64,000 nt of DNA from Palaemon carinicauda (taxonomy: Eukaryota > Arthropoda > Malacostraca > Decapoda > Palaemonidae). The stretch spans positions 207,655,704-207,719,703 of the forward strand of contig NC_090725.1 of the NCBI RefSeq assembly GCF_036898095.1, written 5' to 3'. Below are positions 1-10,217 of the stretch, piece by piece (position 1 is the first letter of the stretch; the number at the start of each line of letters is the position of its first letter). The translations under genes and the position numbers were made by a program. Under the pieces are notes generated by a model, which saw only the letters and a program-made list of their open reading frames with translations, was not told the DNA's origin and made no database searches.

Positions 1-800
1 GTGGATAGGCGCTGTGATTGGCCAAACGTGTAAGACTTCATAGTGGACTAGTTTGTCTGTGGATTATAGTGGTTACAGGGCTCATTTAAGCAAATACAAG
101 ACACAGTCAACAATAACAACAGACTTAGAAAAAATCTGGGAGTAGCGTGAGTTTGATCGTCGATATATAAAGAACTAGGCATTTGCGACAGATAATATTT
201 TACAGAAATACTACAAAAGACTTGCTTTACTCGGGAAATATAATATTATAATAGATTTCCCATAATGGATGAAACTGTAAATTTTCCATAATTTTCATTA
301 TTTTTTTAGTAAATTAATTAAATAAAATATGTACCGTATTTTAAAGCATTTGGTAAAGTTTTGGATTCAACCAAATTGGGAAATGTATTATATTAATATA
401 TTTTCCTAGTAAAGCACGTGATAACAAAACACTTCTTCTCAATACATTATTGTCGCTAATGCATACTTACAGAGAAAAAAAATATTTCAGGAATTGAAGG
501 TCTTGACTTTTTCTAAGTTTAGTGTGTATCTTTCCATGGGCACGCAAGGTAGCTCTTGTTCGTTTGTATGTCTGTTTTCATCTTACTTGGCTCCGCCCCA
601 TTGCGTAATGTGACAATCTTTACTTGAATGCGCATTTGCTCCTCCCACTAATGTCGCTCCTCCAATCAAAATACTACTGGGTTCTTTTCAAGGGTTATTA
701 TTGGACGATTCATTGGTCTCTCAGTCTTGTTTCAAGGATCTGTTTTTCGTGCAATATAACATTGTAAACGATACTCTTTTGTTTTTTTCCCTATTTCATT
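1..800. other. Gene-free AT-rich leader, possible promoter-like stretch
   Basis: No coding frame is supported here. From about 600 to 730 the sequence becomes GC-richer and carries a forward CCAAT box near 663 (ccaatcaaaat) and an inverted one near 713 (cattggtctc), just upstream of the Cys-rich ORF. Paired CCAAT boxes are common in promoters, but no TATA or initiator can be fixed, so a promoter role is inference only. Confidence 0.3.
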
Positions 801-1165
801 ATGGGAGAAACCCGTGATTGTCGTTTGTTTTCGGTTTTCAAAAGTTCCGGTTTCTATATTTTCTTCACACGTCACTTTACTGTCATGGATCCTCCGGTAC
901 GGTTGTGTGAAATATGTCGTTATTCCTATTTTGATGTGATCGGCCGATTTCATGGGAATTATAATGGAACTCCTGAAGTAGTTTTCTAAGGGAGCATTCC
1001 GTATTTCCTTTAAGTGTCCAGTGTGGTAAATGTGATTCGCCTTTACATTTTCGTGAGGATAGACATGTGTGGTATTGTACCAAATCTGAACGTATTCCAG
1101 TACTTGATGATTCAGAAGAGGGTCAACCACAACCTTCCACATCTTCATCGTCATCTTCCGTTTAA
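801..1165 (+). pseudogene. Frameshifted Cys-rich (zinc-binding-like) ORF
   Basis: One frame opens with ATG at 801 (second ATG at 885) and contains a CEIC pair; it stops at 987-989 after PEVVF. A second frame from about 983 to the TAA at 1163-1165 carries CGKC, then a WYC motif, an acidic segment (VLDDSEEG) and a serine tail. One missing T in the T-run near 982-985 would explain the break. CxxC pairs followed by another Cys resemble a small zinc ribbon or knuckle. A GTAAG donor-like site follows directly at 1167. I do not recognise the family. It could be the 5' exon of a host gene, an old transposon protein, or chance. Longer frames on the opposite strand here are overlapped by this signal. 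Confidence 0.35.
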
Positions 1166-1194
1166 GGTAAGAAGTGATTTAACAAAATATATAT

Positions 1195-1600
1195 ATTCAA
1201 ATTTACCCCTGGTTAAAGGGGGGGTCGCAGGGGGGGCGAAGACCACCCCGGTAGGGGTACAGGGCCCCTAGGTTAGGTTAGGTGGGTTTGTTAGGTTCTG
1301 TGGTGCCCTGAAAATTACTGTGGCCTTAAGGGGGGGGTCGCAGGGGGGGCGAAGCCCCCCCCCGGTAGGGGTACAGGGCCCCTAGGTTAGGTTAGGTGGG
1401 TTTGTTAGGTTCTGTGGTGCCTTGAAAATTACTTTGGCCATAAGGGGGGGTCGCAGGCGGTAGGGGTACAGGGCCCCTAGGTTAGGTTAGGTGGGTTTGT
1501 TAGGTTCTGTGGTGCCCTGAAAATTACTGTGGCTTTAAGGGGGGGTCGCTGGGGGGCCCTACCCCCCTCCCCCCGGTAGGCCTAGTTAGGGGTATGGGGG
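1195..1600. repeat. Tandem block with TTAGG-type motifs and G-rich runs
   Basis: About four imperfect copies, roughly 97-125 bp apart, each holding a run of G, 'tcgcag', 'gtaggggtacagggccc', 'ttaggttaggtgggtttgtt' and 'ctgtggtgcc'. TTAGG is the arthropod telomere unit, but only two or three units occur per copy, so this is not a telomere. A reverse-complement copy of the same motif lies near 1940-1975. Confidence 0.75.
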
Positions 1601-2630
1601 AGGGGTGCTGGAACATTAATTATTCATTTATTGCAAATATCATTCAATGCCCCAACACCCTCCCCCCCCCCCCCCTTCCCCCACCCAAAACCCCGGTTCC
1701 CAAAGGGTGTCCCCCATAATTGGTGGGATGAACTAGGGTATACATAGTAAATCTCTAAATCGGTTGGTTTGCAGTCAAAATAAACGTTAAATTCATTGAA
1801 ACCACACTATTTCTGATGCAACAAATATATTTTTATTGCATTTTTCCAAATTTGGCTGAAACTAAAAATTTACCAAGCATTTTTCTATATACCCTTTTTT
1901 ACACACAGTATATAAAAGGGTACAAAAGGGTACAGTACCTAACAAACCCACCTAACCTAACCTAGTAGTTCCCAGGTCGCAACCCCTAGGCGGGGGCAAG
2001 CCCCCGGACCCCCTTCCCAGGTCACAAACCTTCTCAGGTCACAACCCCTAGCCAAGGTTCTACCTACAAATATACAAAAAATATAAACGCTAAAAACAAA
2101 AACATATTTTAATAAAAAAACATTATTTATCCATTTCTAAGGGTTTGCATTGATATTGTAGGGGATTTCGGTAATTTTCAAGGGGATTCCAGTATTTACC
2201 TGACGATTCCAGTAAATCTGGGGGATTCCAGTAATTCGAGGTACCAAACACCTAGCACTTTAGGCTAGGTTACGTGGGTGTAGTTTAGATGTGAGGTATC
2301 AGTCTTTCACTCTGTTTTCCCCCACCCAAAGACCAAGTTTCCCTTGTTACACTTGAGTTGTGTATTTTTCCAGCTGTTTTTGAGGTGATTTATGTGGGTC
2401 TGTCATTCGTACATGGTATACTTTTCATGGCACCCTTGCATATAGAACACTATTTTCTGCTGGGAATCCATGATAATTGTTTCATTTAAGGGGTTAAGAA
2501 ACGTAAAAATTAATGTTTTGAACGCAATAATGGTTGGAAATGGACACAAAGGGTAACCCGTTAAATATACAGTTCACATACAGTATAATGGAAGAAAAAT
2601 TAGTATATCTTCTAACAAATTATATCCAAT
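1601..2630. other. Gene-free region with C-rich tract and inverted TTAGG-like copy
   Basis: A pyrimidine-rich tract (mostly C) runs from about 1650 to 1690. Near 1940-1975 'cctaacctaacc' plus flanking bases are the reverse complement of the 1195-1600 repeat. Around 2160-2240 a short phrase, 'ggggattccagtaa' and variants, recurs four times. No coding frame is supported. Confidence 0.5.
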
Positions 2631-2639
2631 ATAAACAGG

Positions 2640-2935
2640 ACTATGTAGCACTGAATATAATAACAGCATTGCATTCAGAATATTCAAGTTAATAGGGTAA
2701 AGCGTGGAAATTGCGTGCAATATATTCAATTTAACAGGGTAAATCATGGAAGTTCCATGCAATACATTTATCATAACAGGGTAAAGCATGTAAATTTGCA
2801 TGCAATATATTCAACTTAACACGGTAAAGCATGGAAATTGCTTGCAATATATTCAATTTAACAGGGTAAAGCATGGAAATTACGTGCAATATATTCAACT
2901 TAACAAGGTTAAGCATGTAAATTGCATGCAAAAAA
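2640..2935. repeat. Minisatellite, 42-bp unit, about 7 copies
   Basis: The phrase 'gggtaaagcatggaaattg' with 'caatatattcaa' recurs every 42 bp (for example near 2695, 2737, 2779, 2821, 2863, 2905). Because 42 is a multiple of three, minus-strand frames stay open across it; these are not genes. Confidence 0.85.
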
Positions 2936-3254
2936 AAGTACACCACCTAAATGTTGAATAACCATTTCATGTTCCATTCTAACCTAGAATTATGAGGGCT
3001 CCATTGGGAAATTGATTATTTCTAAGTTACCATACACCGTTTGTCCTAGGAATAGTTAACATAAGACCAAACTAGATCGGTAATTAAATCATGAACAAGG
3101 TAGTTAAGATAGTAACAATAGGTAGGTGAAGATACCAGCATGCCTGTCAAGCCCTTTTGTCTTTAGTCACTTGGTTAAAGAAGGCGTTGCTATCATGGTT
3201 ATATTTTTTACCATAACTGTTGGAACTTTTACTTAGGTTTGTTATAACTGGCTT

Positions 3255-4260
3255 TTTTTTGAGTGTCGACTCTCACTTTAGATCAGTGGAAGTGCCCTGA
3301 AAAGTATAACAAGGGAAAATTATCTTATTCAGAAATTTTAATGTGTTTTGTTGAGTATACTTTCACAATTGATCAGTGGAAGTGCCCTGAAAGGTATAAC
3401 AAGGGAAAATTGTTTTTTTCCAGGAATCTTCCTGTGTTTTTTGTTTAGTGCATTCAAACTTTTGATCTGTGGAAGTGCTGAGAAAGGTATAACGAAAGTA
3501 AATTATATTCTAAAGGAATTTTAAGGTGTTTTTGTTGAGCGCACTCACATTTGATCAGTGGAAGTACCCTGAAAGGTATAACGAGATTAAATTGTCTTTT
3601 TTTCAAGAATCTTGATGTGTTTTTGTTGAGTGCACTCACTTTTGATAAGTGGAAGAGCTGTGAAAGGTATAACGTAAGTAAATTATATTCTAAAGGAATC
3701 TTTGTGTTTTTGTTGAGTTCACTCTCACTTTTGATCAGTGGGAGTGCCCTGAAAGGTATAACGAAAGTAAATTATATTTTAAAGGAATCTTCGTGTTTTT
3801 GTCGAGTGCAATCTCAATTTTGATCAGTGGAAGTACCCTGAAAGGTATAACGAGATTAAAGTATCTTTTTCAGGAATTTTGATGTGTTTTTGTTGAGTGC
3901 ACTCTCACTTTTGATGAGTGGAAGTGCTGTGAAAGGTATAATGTAAGTAAATTATATTCTAAAGGAATCTTCATGTGTTTTTGTTGAGTTCACTCACTTT
4001 TGATCAGTGGGAGTGCCCTGAAAGGTATAACGAAAGTAAATTATATCCCAAAGGAATATTCATGTGTTTTTGTCGAGTGCAATCTCCATTTTTTATCAGT
4101 GGAAGTGCTGTGAAAGGTATAACGAGATTAAATTGTCTCTTTCAGGAATCTTAATGAGTTTTTCAAGAGCCCACTCACTCTTGATCAGAAGTGGTGTCAT
4201 GATAGGTATAGCAAGGAAAAATTATCTTTTTTTAGGAATGTTAATGTGTTGTGTACATTT
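3255..4260. repeat. Minisatellite, about 90-bp unit, 11 copies
   Basis: The core 'gatcagtggaagtgccctg' followed by 'aaaggtataacgaaagtaaa' and 'gtgtttttgttgagtgcac' recurs near 3281, 3371, 3464, 3553, 3643, 3735, 3822, 3914, 4002, 4095 and 4182. Copies alternate between 'agtgccctga' and 'agtgctgtga' and between 'aacgaaagt' and 'aacgagatt', which suggests that two monomer types were amplified together. Confidence 0.88.
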
Positions 4261-4473
4261 GTGAGGTTAACTGGAACAAGAGCCCATTGCAGCAGGTCCT
4301 TCTGATCGGAGTCAAGTGACCTACTTTTTTCTGGGGCCATTCAGGAGGGCTAGTCCGTATTATTTTTTGGCTGTGAAGATGTTAGGCCATCACAACTCAG
4401 GCCATATAAAATTTAGGCCCCAGAAACCTTTAAGCCATAAGATGCTTAGGCCAAATGTACACAAAATTTTTTT

Positions 4474-4474
4474 A

Positions 4475-4516
<42 letters not shown>
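4474..4516. repeat. (TA)n microsatellite, left flank of DIRS-A
   Basis: A near-pure TA run ends directly at the left edge of DIRS-A. The (TA)n run at 12825-12891 lies at the element's other edge, so the two were probably one tract split by the insertion. Confidence 0.9.
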
Positions 4517-4519
<3 letters not shown>

Positions 4520-4560
4520 CGGATTTTGAGCGAAGCAAAAATTCTATTTTTGGGTGAGGT

Positions 4561-4870
4561 AGCCATGTCGTCCTGATGGAAGTTCCTATTAGGTAGCTTT
4601 CTAGGGTATATTTGACTACAGTGATATTCCCAGAGAATTTTACCTTAAGGTATCCAGAATTCTAACTCCTGGAGCGAATAGCCCTAAATAATCTCACAGG
4701 GATATCGCATAATATCAGAGGACGCATTCTTGACACGGCACATAGCTATCTTCACCACGAACAGTATTAACGCTTCGAGGGGGTATAGTGACAAGAATCT
4801 GAAACGAGAATGAAAAGAGCCGCTCATAAGGCCTCTCTCCTATTCCGTTTCCAGTGTGTATCTGACGAAG
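4561..4870. repeat. DIRS-A left inverted terminal repeat
   Basis: About 310 bp from 'agccatgtcgtcctgatgg' to 'gtgtgtatctgacgaag', the reverse complement of 12505-12813 with scattered mismatches (for example 'accacgaac' against 'accccgaac', and 'taccttaagg' against 'taccttgagg'). Confidence 0.88.
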
Positions 4871-4971
4871 GCGGCAGCGCCCTCTTTATTCCTTGTAGCG
4901 ATATACGAGGTGTAACAGATACTGTACTATAGGGAGGGTCAACAGGCCCTTTTACAATAAAAGGAAGGGCG

Positions 4972-5072
4972 GGTCAATCAGGACGACATGGCTACCTCAC
5001 CCAAAAATAGATTTTTCGCTTAGCTCAAAATCCGTTTTTTGGGCTCAGGCAATGTCGTCCTGATGGAAGTTT
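4972..5072. repeat. DIRS-A internal complementary region
   Basis: The left part (about 4972-5033) is the reverse complement of the element's left end, including 'ggattttgag' and 'tttttgggtgagg'. The right part (about 5034-5072, 'tttgggctcaggcaatg' and on) is the reverse complement of its right end. Together they form a copy of the circle junction, as expected of a DIRS internal complementary region near the 3' end. Confidence 0.85.
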
Positions 5073-6574
5073 ACCAGAGCATTACTGTATCTGTGGATTC
5101 TCAATCAGTGCGGTACTCTCAAGAAAGTATTTTCCTAGTCCGTCTAGACCTAGAGACCTATGATGTTACCGTCATACATCATTTCATCTGAGCATGAACT
5201 ATGTTAGTGCTTCCTGCCCCCTACAGGGAAGAGTCGTACTAGACTCTGGAAAAAGTCTCGGAGTACATAAAAATTTATGGATGACAAATGACTAAGCTTG
5301 TATAGTGGTCTCGCCCTAAACAATATAAAGCAAAGTTTGTATAAGAGTCACCAATGTCAGAATGAATCTGTGACACCTTCCCCAATGTGACTACTCTTAT
5401 ATACTATTGGATAATGATTGTATCCACATAGAAACAAATTTTGCCTCTTTGCCACCAACCCGTTAGGGTACCACGTCAACCCTTCCAAGGAAGGGTTAGT
5501 GTGAGTGGATTTATGCTTGAATCAGGGAACAGTCTCGAAAGACATACCATGATAAAAATATCCATATTTTAATCTTAATGCTCAGTACATTTCTAATAAA
5601 ATGAGTGTGGGCGAATAAGACACAGGGTTCACTATGAACTAGTTTATCAAAATTTAATAAACGTACATATCAGATCAAAAAATTTATAAAATGTGGATGA
5701 TATGCGTAACAGCATAAAGAAAAACAGTCAACAGAAAATATTGTTTCATCTACTAGGAAACAGATTTGCCACTTCAATTGAATTATTATTAATAATGATA
5801 TAGTCTGTATACTGTTTACATACACTAGCATAAAAAACGCTTGGCACAAGTGTCCGTATTATGCTATAGATTACCGACATCAATGGAATAGTTCGTAAGG
5901 ACACTTTCGTGGCCTATCGCTCAGCATGTAGTAACATACCGTGACTACTCTTAATTAATCGTCCCAAATTAATTACACTGTTCCTCGCAGACTTAAAACA
6001 GAAGGTTAAAGAATTCTACCTGCTGCTACCACAGACCTCATAAGTTGCTCCACTTGCTTCGCATAGTGCATAAAGAACGCCTTGGATGACTACCAGCCGG
6101 TGTGCAAACAAGGATGTTCAAAGTCCATATAATTAAAGAAATTTTATGGAAGAGGCAACTTTCCTCGGATCATGACTAACGGGTGTACTGTCTGGATCCG
6201 TTCTGCGAATAACACGGGTGAATTTCGCCCTTAGTTATAGATAACTTTGAACCCAGGGTTTCTCTTCTGAACAGCTGTCCTCCCATAAAGTCTGAAGTTC
6301 TATGAAGATAGACCTTTAGGCACTCCACTGGACATAAAGATGCATCTTCCTTCAGAGGGCAGATTCTCTAGGGACCCCACCTGTTGGTGGGTAGCTTGTT
6401 CCTGGTATGAAACGTTGGGTCTGGAAATATATTCAGTTCTCCCTCCATGAACTGGACGTGGCCTTCCTCTCTAGAGAGAGCCACTATTTCATAACTCTGG
6501 CCCCCAAAGCGAGTACAAACAGAAATATGACTTAAATTCAAAACTTTCTAAGCACATTCCTCATTGTTCATTAT
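5073..6574. other. DIRS-A 3' interior, no frame recognised
   Basis: This 1.5-kb stretch should hold the C-terminal catalytic half of the recombinase on the minus strand. I see no open frame or clear HxxR/Tyr boxes, so it is decayed or rearranged. Confidence 0.45.
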
Positions 6575-6895
6575 TTATACACAATGAGGAATCATATCTA
6601 ATGACCATGCAAAGGGTCTTTGGAAGCGCTGAAGGGCTAGTTCATTAAGAACGTCGTTAGAAAGGTCGACCTGTAAGGCATATGGTATCTGACTTGTCAA
6701 GGCAGGCTTGAACAATAGAATTGTGTTGGCTGCTAAACCTTGCTCATGAAGGTGAATGAAGAATGATAAATAGGAATCTGCCGGGATTTCTTTCGGTTTC
6801 TTCGCCTTGACAAAGGATAGCTATTTTTTCCCTGAAGCCTCATAATGTCTTCTGGTTTCCTCCAAAAGTCTAAACTGACATTTTAAACACCGAAT
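6575..6895 (-). pseudogene. DIRS-A tyrosine recombinase, N-terminal remnant
   Basis: The minus strand reads a frame with VKAKKPKEIPADSYLSFF, HLHEQGLAANTILLF, QVDLSNDVLNELALQRF and FAWSLDM before a TAA at 6575-6577. This matches the helical N-terminal (core-binding) domain of DIRS recombinases, which usually ends in a [W]SL[D/N]xVL motif leading into the catalytic domain. A stop interrupts it upstream, after 'SGKK'. The catalytic Arg, His and Tyr boxes are not recognisable downstream. The function inferred for the family is to join or integrate the circular DNA intermediate. Too short and broken to be active. Confidence 0.65.
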
Positions 6896-6908
6896 CTTTT
6901 TCTCATCA

Positions 6909-7373
6909 TTAAGGAGAGAAAATCATGAGATGTAGGTTCCGTGTTTTCTGTGATGGAGCGAAGACAGTCGACTTCTGTACTCGCTGAGACAGGGATGGAT
7001 CCGGTAGCGGTACGAATTTTAGTCGTAGTTCCAATGCCAGAGGGAACCACATGCTATTTGGCCACTTGTGGGCCACTATTGCTGCTTTCCCCTTGAAGGA
7101 TCTCAGCTTATCGAGGACCTTCAAAAGGAGGTTGTGCGGAGGGAACAGATAGATACTGGACCATCTGTTCCAGTCCAGGGACATAGCCTCCACTGCCTCC
7201 GCTAACGGATCCTCATAAGGGGACACGTAACGATCTATTTTCTTGTTGTCTTTCGTCGCAAAGAGGTCTATCTGCAGCTCTGGGACTTGACTCGAGATGA
7301 AGGAGAACGATCCTGCGTCAAGGGACCATTCTGACTCTATAGGTGTAAACCTAGATAGAGCGTCCGCTGTCAC
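6909..7373 (-). pseudogene. DIRS-A pol: RNase H end and RH-YR connection
   Basis: The frame begins TADALSRFTPIESEWSLD, which matches the very end of DIRS/Ty3-type RNase H domains (xADALSR...SEWxL), and continues with LQIDLFATKDNKK, RYVSPYEDPLAEAVEAMSLD and YLFPPHNLLLKVLDKL, the standard connection between RNase H and recombinase in DIRS pol. Immediately upstream, at about 7380-7430, the sequence jumps straight from the reverse transcriptase thumb (RRDLIRPLPTRLRT), so the RNase H catalytic Asp/Glu/Asp part is deleted. The frame stops at 6909. Confidence 0.75.
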
Positions 7374-7414
7374 AAGAAGCGTTCGCAGTCGAGTCGGTAG
7401 TGGTCTTATTAGAT

Positions 7415-8090
7415 CTCTTCGCGCGTTGATGCGTATTTTCTCCAGACTCCTGTTGCATCCTTAAGCTGTGCTCTTAGCACTGGATCTGTTATCGAAGCAA
7501 ACTGTAGAGAGCCCAGCACTCTTTCCTGTTCGAGTCTTGATATCCATTTGGATTTCAATAGTCTCTTGACAGATCCTGCTATATCTTAATTCTTCTTACT
7601 AGGAATGGAAAACCGATGTGACTCCAAATTCCAGTGGATTCCCAACCACTGAAATTTTTGAGCTGGAGAAAGACGAGACTTTTTGATGTTGATCTTGAAG
7701 CCCAGATGTTCCAGGAACTGGATCACTATCTTAGAAGCTTGCATGCATTCTGTCCTGGATGCTGCCCACACCAGCCAGTCATCCAAGTAGGCTACTACTT
7801 GGACCCCCTTTAGGCGTAATTGATGGATGGCTGCGTTCACGAGCTTCGTGAAAATCCTTGGGACTATGTTTAGCCCGAAAGGCATGGCTCTGAAGGCGTA
7901 AAGTTTTCTATGTAACTTGAAGCCTAGGTAAGAGGAGAGGTGACGATTAACTAGAACGTGCCAAAAAGCGTCAGACAAGTCTATAGAGACAGTATATGCC
8001 CTTCTGGGCAGTAGGGTCCTTATGTGCTGAAGCGTGAGCATTCTGAACTTGTAGTTCACTATGAACTTGAGTGGCGACAGGTCTAGAATA
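7415..8090 (-). pseudogene. DIRS-A reverse transcriptase
   Basis: This is the best-preserved pol domain in the window. On the minus strand it reads YTVSIDLSDAFWHV (motif A, first catalytic Asp), FRAMPFGLNIVPRIFTKL (motif B), VVAYLDDWLVW (motif C, two catalytic Asp), GFKINIKKS (motif D) and FQWLGIHWN (motif E). Open frame runs from 8059 to 7586; upstream residues (LSPLKFIVNYKFRM) extend the similarity to about 8090. A single TAA at 7586 is followed in the same frame by SVKRLLKSKWISRLEQERVL and a thumb-like segment to about 7415. It would have copied the element RNA into DNA. The palm motifs are all intact although the domain carries a stop. Confidence 0.88.
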
Positions 8091-8358
8091 ACTCATAAGT
8101 TTTTGTGAGTCCTTCTTTGGAACACAAAACAGCCTTCCTTGGAATTTTATGGACTTAACTTTCCGGATTACTCTTTTGTCTAAGAGTTCTCAGACATATT
8201 CTTCCAGAACGGGGGATGAGTGTTGGAAGAATTGAGGAAATTGAAGTGGAGGACGGCTCCAGCTCCAACCTAGTCCATTTTTAATTAGGCTGTGGGCCCA
8301 GGGATTGAAGGTCCAGCGATCCCTAAATAGCTGTAGTCTCCCTCCTACTGGAAGTATC
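8091..8358. other. DIRS-A gag-RT junction, decayed
   Basis: This lies between the gag C terminus (stop near 8359) and the recognisable RT start. The minus strand shows scattered RT N-terminal-like words but no continuous frame. Confidence 0.4.
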
Positions 8359-9321
8359 TTACTTCTGCTGTTGTGGACCTGAGGTCTTGCCTCCTTGACC
8401 GCGTCCTCCCCTGTATCCCCTTCCTCTTGAAGGGCGTCTAGAAGAACCTCTGGCTGTTCCTCTAGCGCTCGAACAAAAGGAAGAAGTCTGCCTTTCGAAG
8501 GCTGGGTTAAAAACTGGCGACTGTGTCGTCACTTGTTGAGGTACCAGCTGGTACGTGGTTGGGGGTTGTGCCATTATCTGAGGCACCGCGGTCACAGGAA
8601 GTTGTTGTTGTTGCTGTCGGTAGGGTTTATCCGGCCGAAAGCATGGCCTAGGCCTTTTTGTCTTCCTCTTGGGTTGGGGACCCTCATCCAGAGAAGACTT
8701 TCTCTTGAGATCTAAGCCCCACTTTTTGAGAAGGTTCCTATTCTCTGTGGCGGGCTTGTCTACTACCTCTTTAACCACTTCATTGGAAAAGAGGTCTTTA
8801 CCCCAAATACGAGAGGAGATCAGTTTCCTCGGTTCGTGCCTCACCGCAGCCAAGGCGAACACGAACTCTCTACAGGCTCTCCTAGCTTTAATAAAGCTAT
8901 AGAGATCCTTCGTAACTGTGGCCAGATGGGTTTTGGCCACAACCATGAACATATCCTGGATCTTGGGGTCACTTGCCATCGTTTCTAGTGTCCTTTGCAA
9001 CGACGTCAATGCCGCAAGTCTTTCCTTTGTCTCTTGCTCTCTACGCAAGAGGACCTCCGACAGTTTTGGAAGTGCCTCACCAAACTGGCGTTCAGCAATA
9101 TCAGCTTCCAGCTTCCCGACTGAGAAGGTAAGGTGTACGTCCTTCCAGTCTTCTTGGTCCATGGGCAAGGTCAGAGATAATGGCTTGCACTCCTCCAAGG
9201 AGGGGCATGGTTTCCCTGCCTCCACCGCCTTTAAGGCTGCCTTATATCCCTTTTCCAAGAAGGGAAAGGTTCTGGTAAGAGAGGCCACAAAGGAGGGAAG
9301 CTTCTTACTCAAGGCGGGCAC
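8359..9321 (-). pseudogene. DIRS-A gag, C-terminal part (320 codons open)
   Basis: This is the longest gag piece. It has a charged helical N-terminal part (EADIAERQFGEALPKL, LLRREQETKERLAALTSL), a middle segment (KTHLATVTKDLYSFIKARR), a basic segment (QPKRKTKRPRPCFRPDKPYR) with a five-Gln run, and a C terminus of Arg/Gly/Ser repeats (RGTARGSSRRPSRGRGYRGGRG) that looks like an RNA-binding RGG tail. Structural Gag of DIRS elements is thought to package the RNA. It lies directly upstream of the RT on the same strand, the normal order. Frameshifts separate it from the next gag block, so the ATG at 9321 is only the first Met after a break and not a true start. Confidence 0.72.
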
Positions 9322-9342
9322 CTTTGAGTTAGTGAAGCCCCT

Positions 9343-9925
9343 CTATTTCATCGAGCTCGCTAGTAACGTCTGAGCTTTACTATGGTAAAAAACTATGACC
9401 ACCTTCGGCTCCGTCTCCGTCTCCTCCTTTGAGGCTGGCTCCTTCCTATGATGGACATAGCAGTCCGAATAAGAATCTTTGTTGGGCCAAAATTCCACTT
9501 CTTCCAGGGGTATTGCTCCCAACTTTTCTGAGATCACGACCTTCCCGGTTGTCATTGGCATGTGTTCGGCATACCTCCAAGGATTGGTATCCGAGCACAA
9601 AGGAAGATCCTTCACGCTGAGCCGCTTCTGGGGCCCACGTGATGCTGCAAGTCTACGTATCTCCAGTTTCATTGCAGCTTCCTTCTCATCATTCTTCCTT
9701 TGAATTTGTTGGATCATCTCAACTATGGAAGAAAAGAGTCCTTCCCATTTCATCTGGGATAGCAGACGATGTAGACGGAATAGGTTCTGGGTCCGGAACC
9801 GATGTAACCGACACTTCGTCGATTTCTTCTTCTACTTGAGGAGCCTGGAACAGCTCCTCCTCCTGACCTTCTCCTAGAAGGTCCTTCTCAGTAGAATCCG
9901 ACACCTCCGACATCCTATCATCCAA
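9343..9925 (-). pseudogene. DIRS-A gag, central part in two frames
   Basis: Two overlapping minus-strand frames, 9925-9719 and 9753-9343, continue each other across a frameshift: the first ends IPDEMGRTLFFHS and the second starts MKWEGLFSSIVEM on the same DNA. The first is very acidic and Ser/Pro-rich (GEGQEEELFQAPQVEEEID); the second has a charged helix (IQRKNDEKEAAMKLEIRRL) and then SVKDLPLCSDTNPW. A third break separates it from the block ending at 8359. Composition and position support a gag linker and capsid-like region. Confidence 0.6.
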
Positions 9926-9953
9926 CTGGATGTCTTGAAGGGCAACTGAGACT

Positions 9954-10217
9954 TCAGAATCTACCTGAGGTGTTTTTCTGAAAACCCCTCACCCAGGATC
10001 GTAACGTTTCCCTGGCAGCATCCCTCGACTCCGTTGACTTAGGGTCGTCAAAAGCCTCGGTAATCAGGTTAGAACAAACTGTACAAACCTGAGGGTCCCA
10101 ATAGCGGAGATCGCCTCTGGAGGCTGCGCATGCTGCGTGCCTCCTGCAATATTGATGTCCACAGAAGTTCTTACTGCGGACATTACAGAACACACTCCCA
10201 CACTTCGGATGGTCCTC
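9954..10217 (-). pseudogene. DIRS-A gag N-terminal Cys/His-rich exon
   Basis: The minus strand from 10217 reads HPKCGSVFC, then FCGHQYCRRHAACA and YWDPQVCTVCSNLITEAFDD. The spaced Cys/His residues suggest a zinc-binding fold at the Gag N terminus. There is a strong 3' splice-site match directly upstream (pyrimidine tract ending CTTTACAG, AG at 10218-10219), and the reading frame has no ATG before the HPKC motif, so the domain probably began in an upstream exon. The frame stops at 9954, about 30 bp before the next gag frame. Confidence 0.6.

Noticed and set aside
1195..1600. A true telomere
   Set aside because: Only two or three TTAGG units per ~115-bp repeat, flanked by non-telomeric DNA on both sides.
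8533..9373. Plus-strand frames inside DIRS-A gag
   Set aside because: They overlap the minus-strand gag, whose composition and order with RT identify the coding strand.
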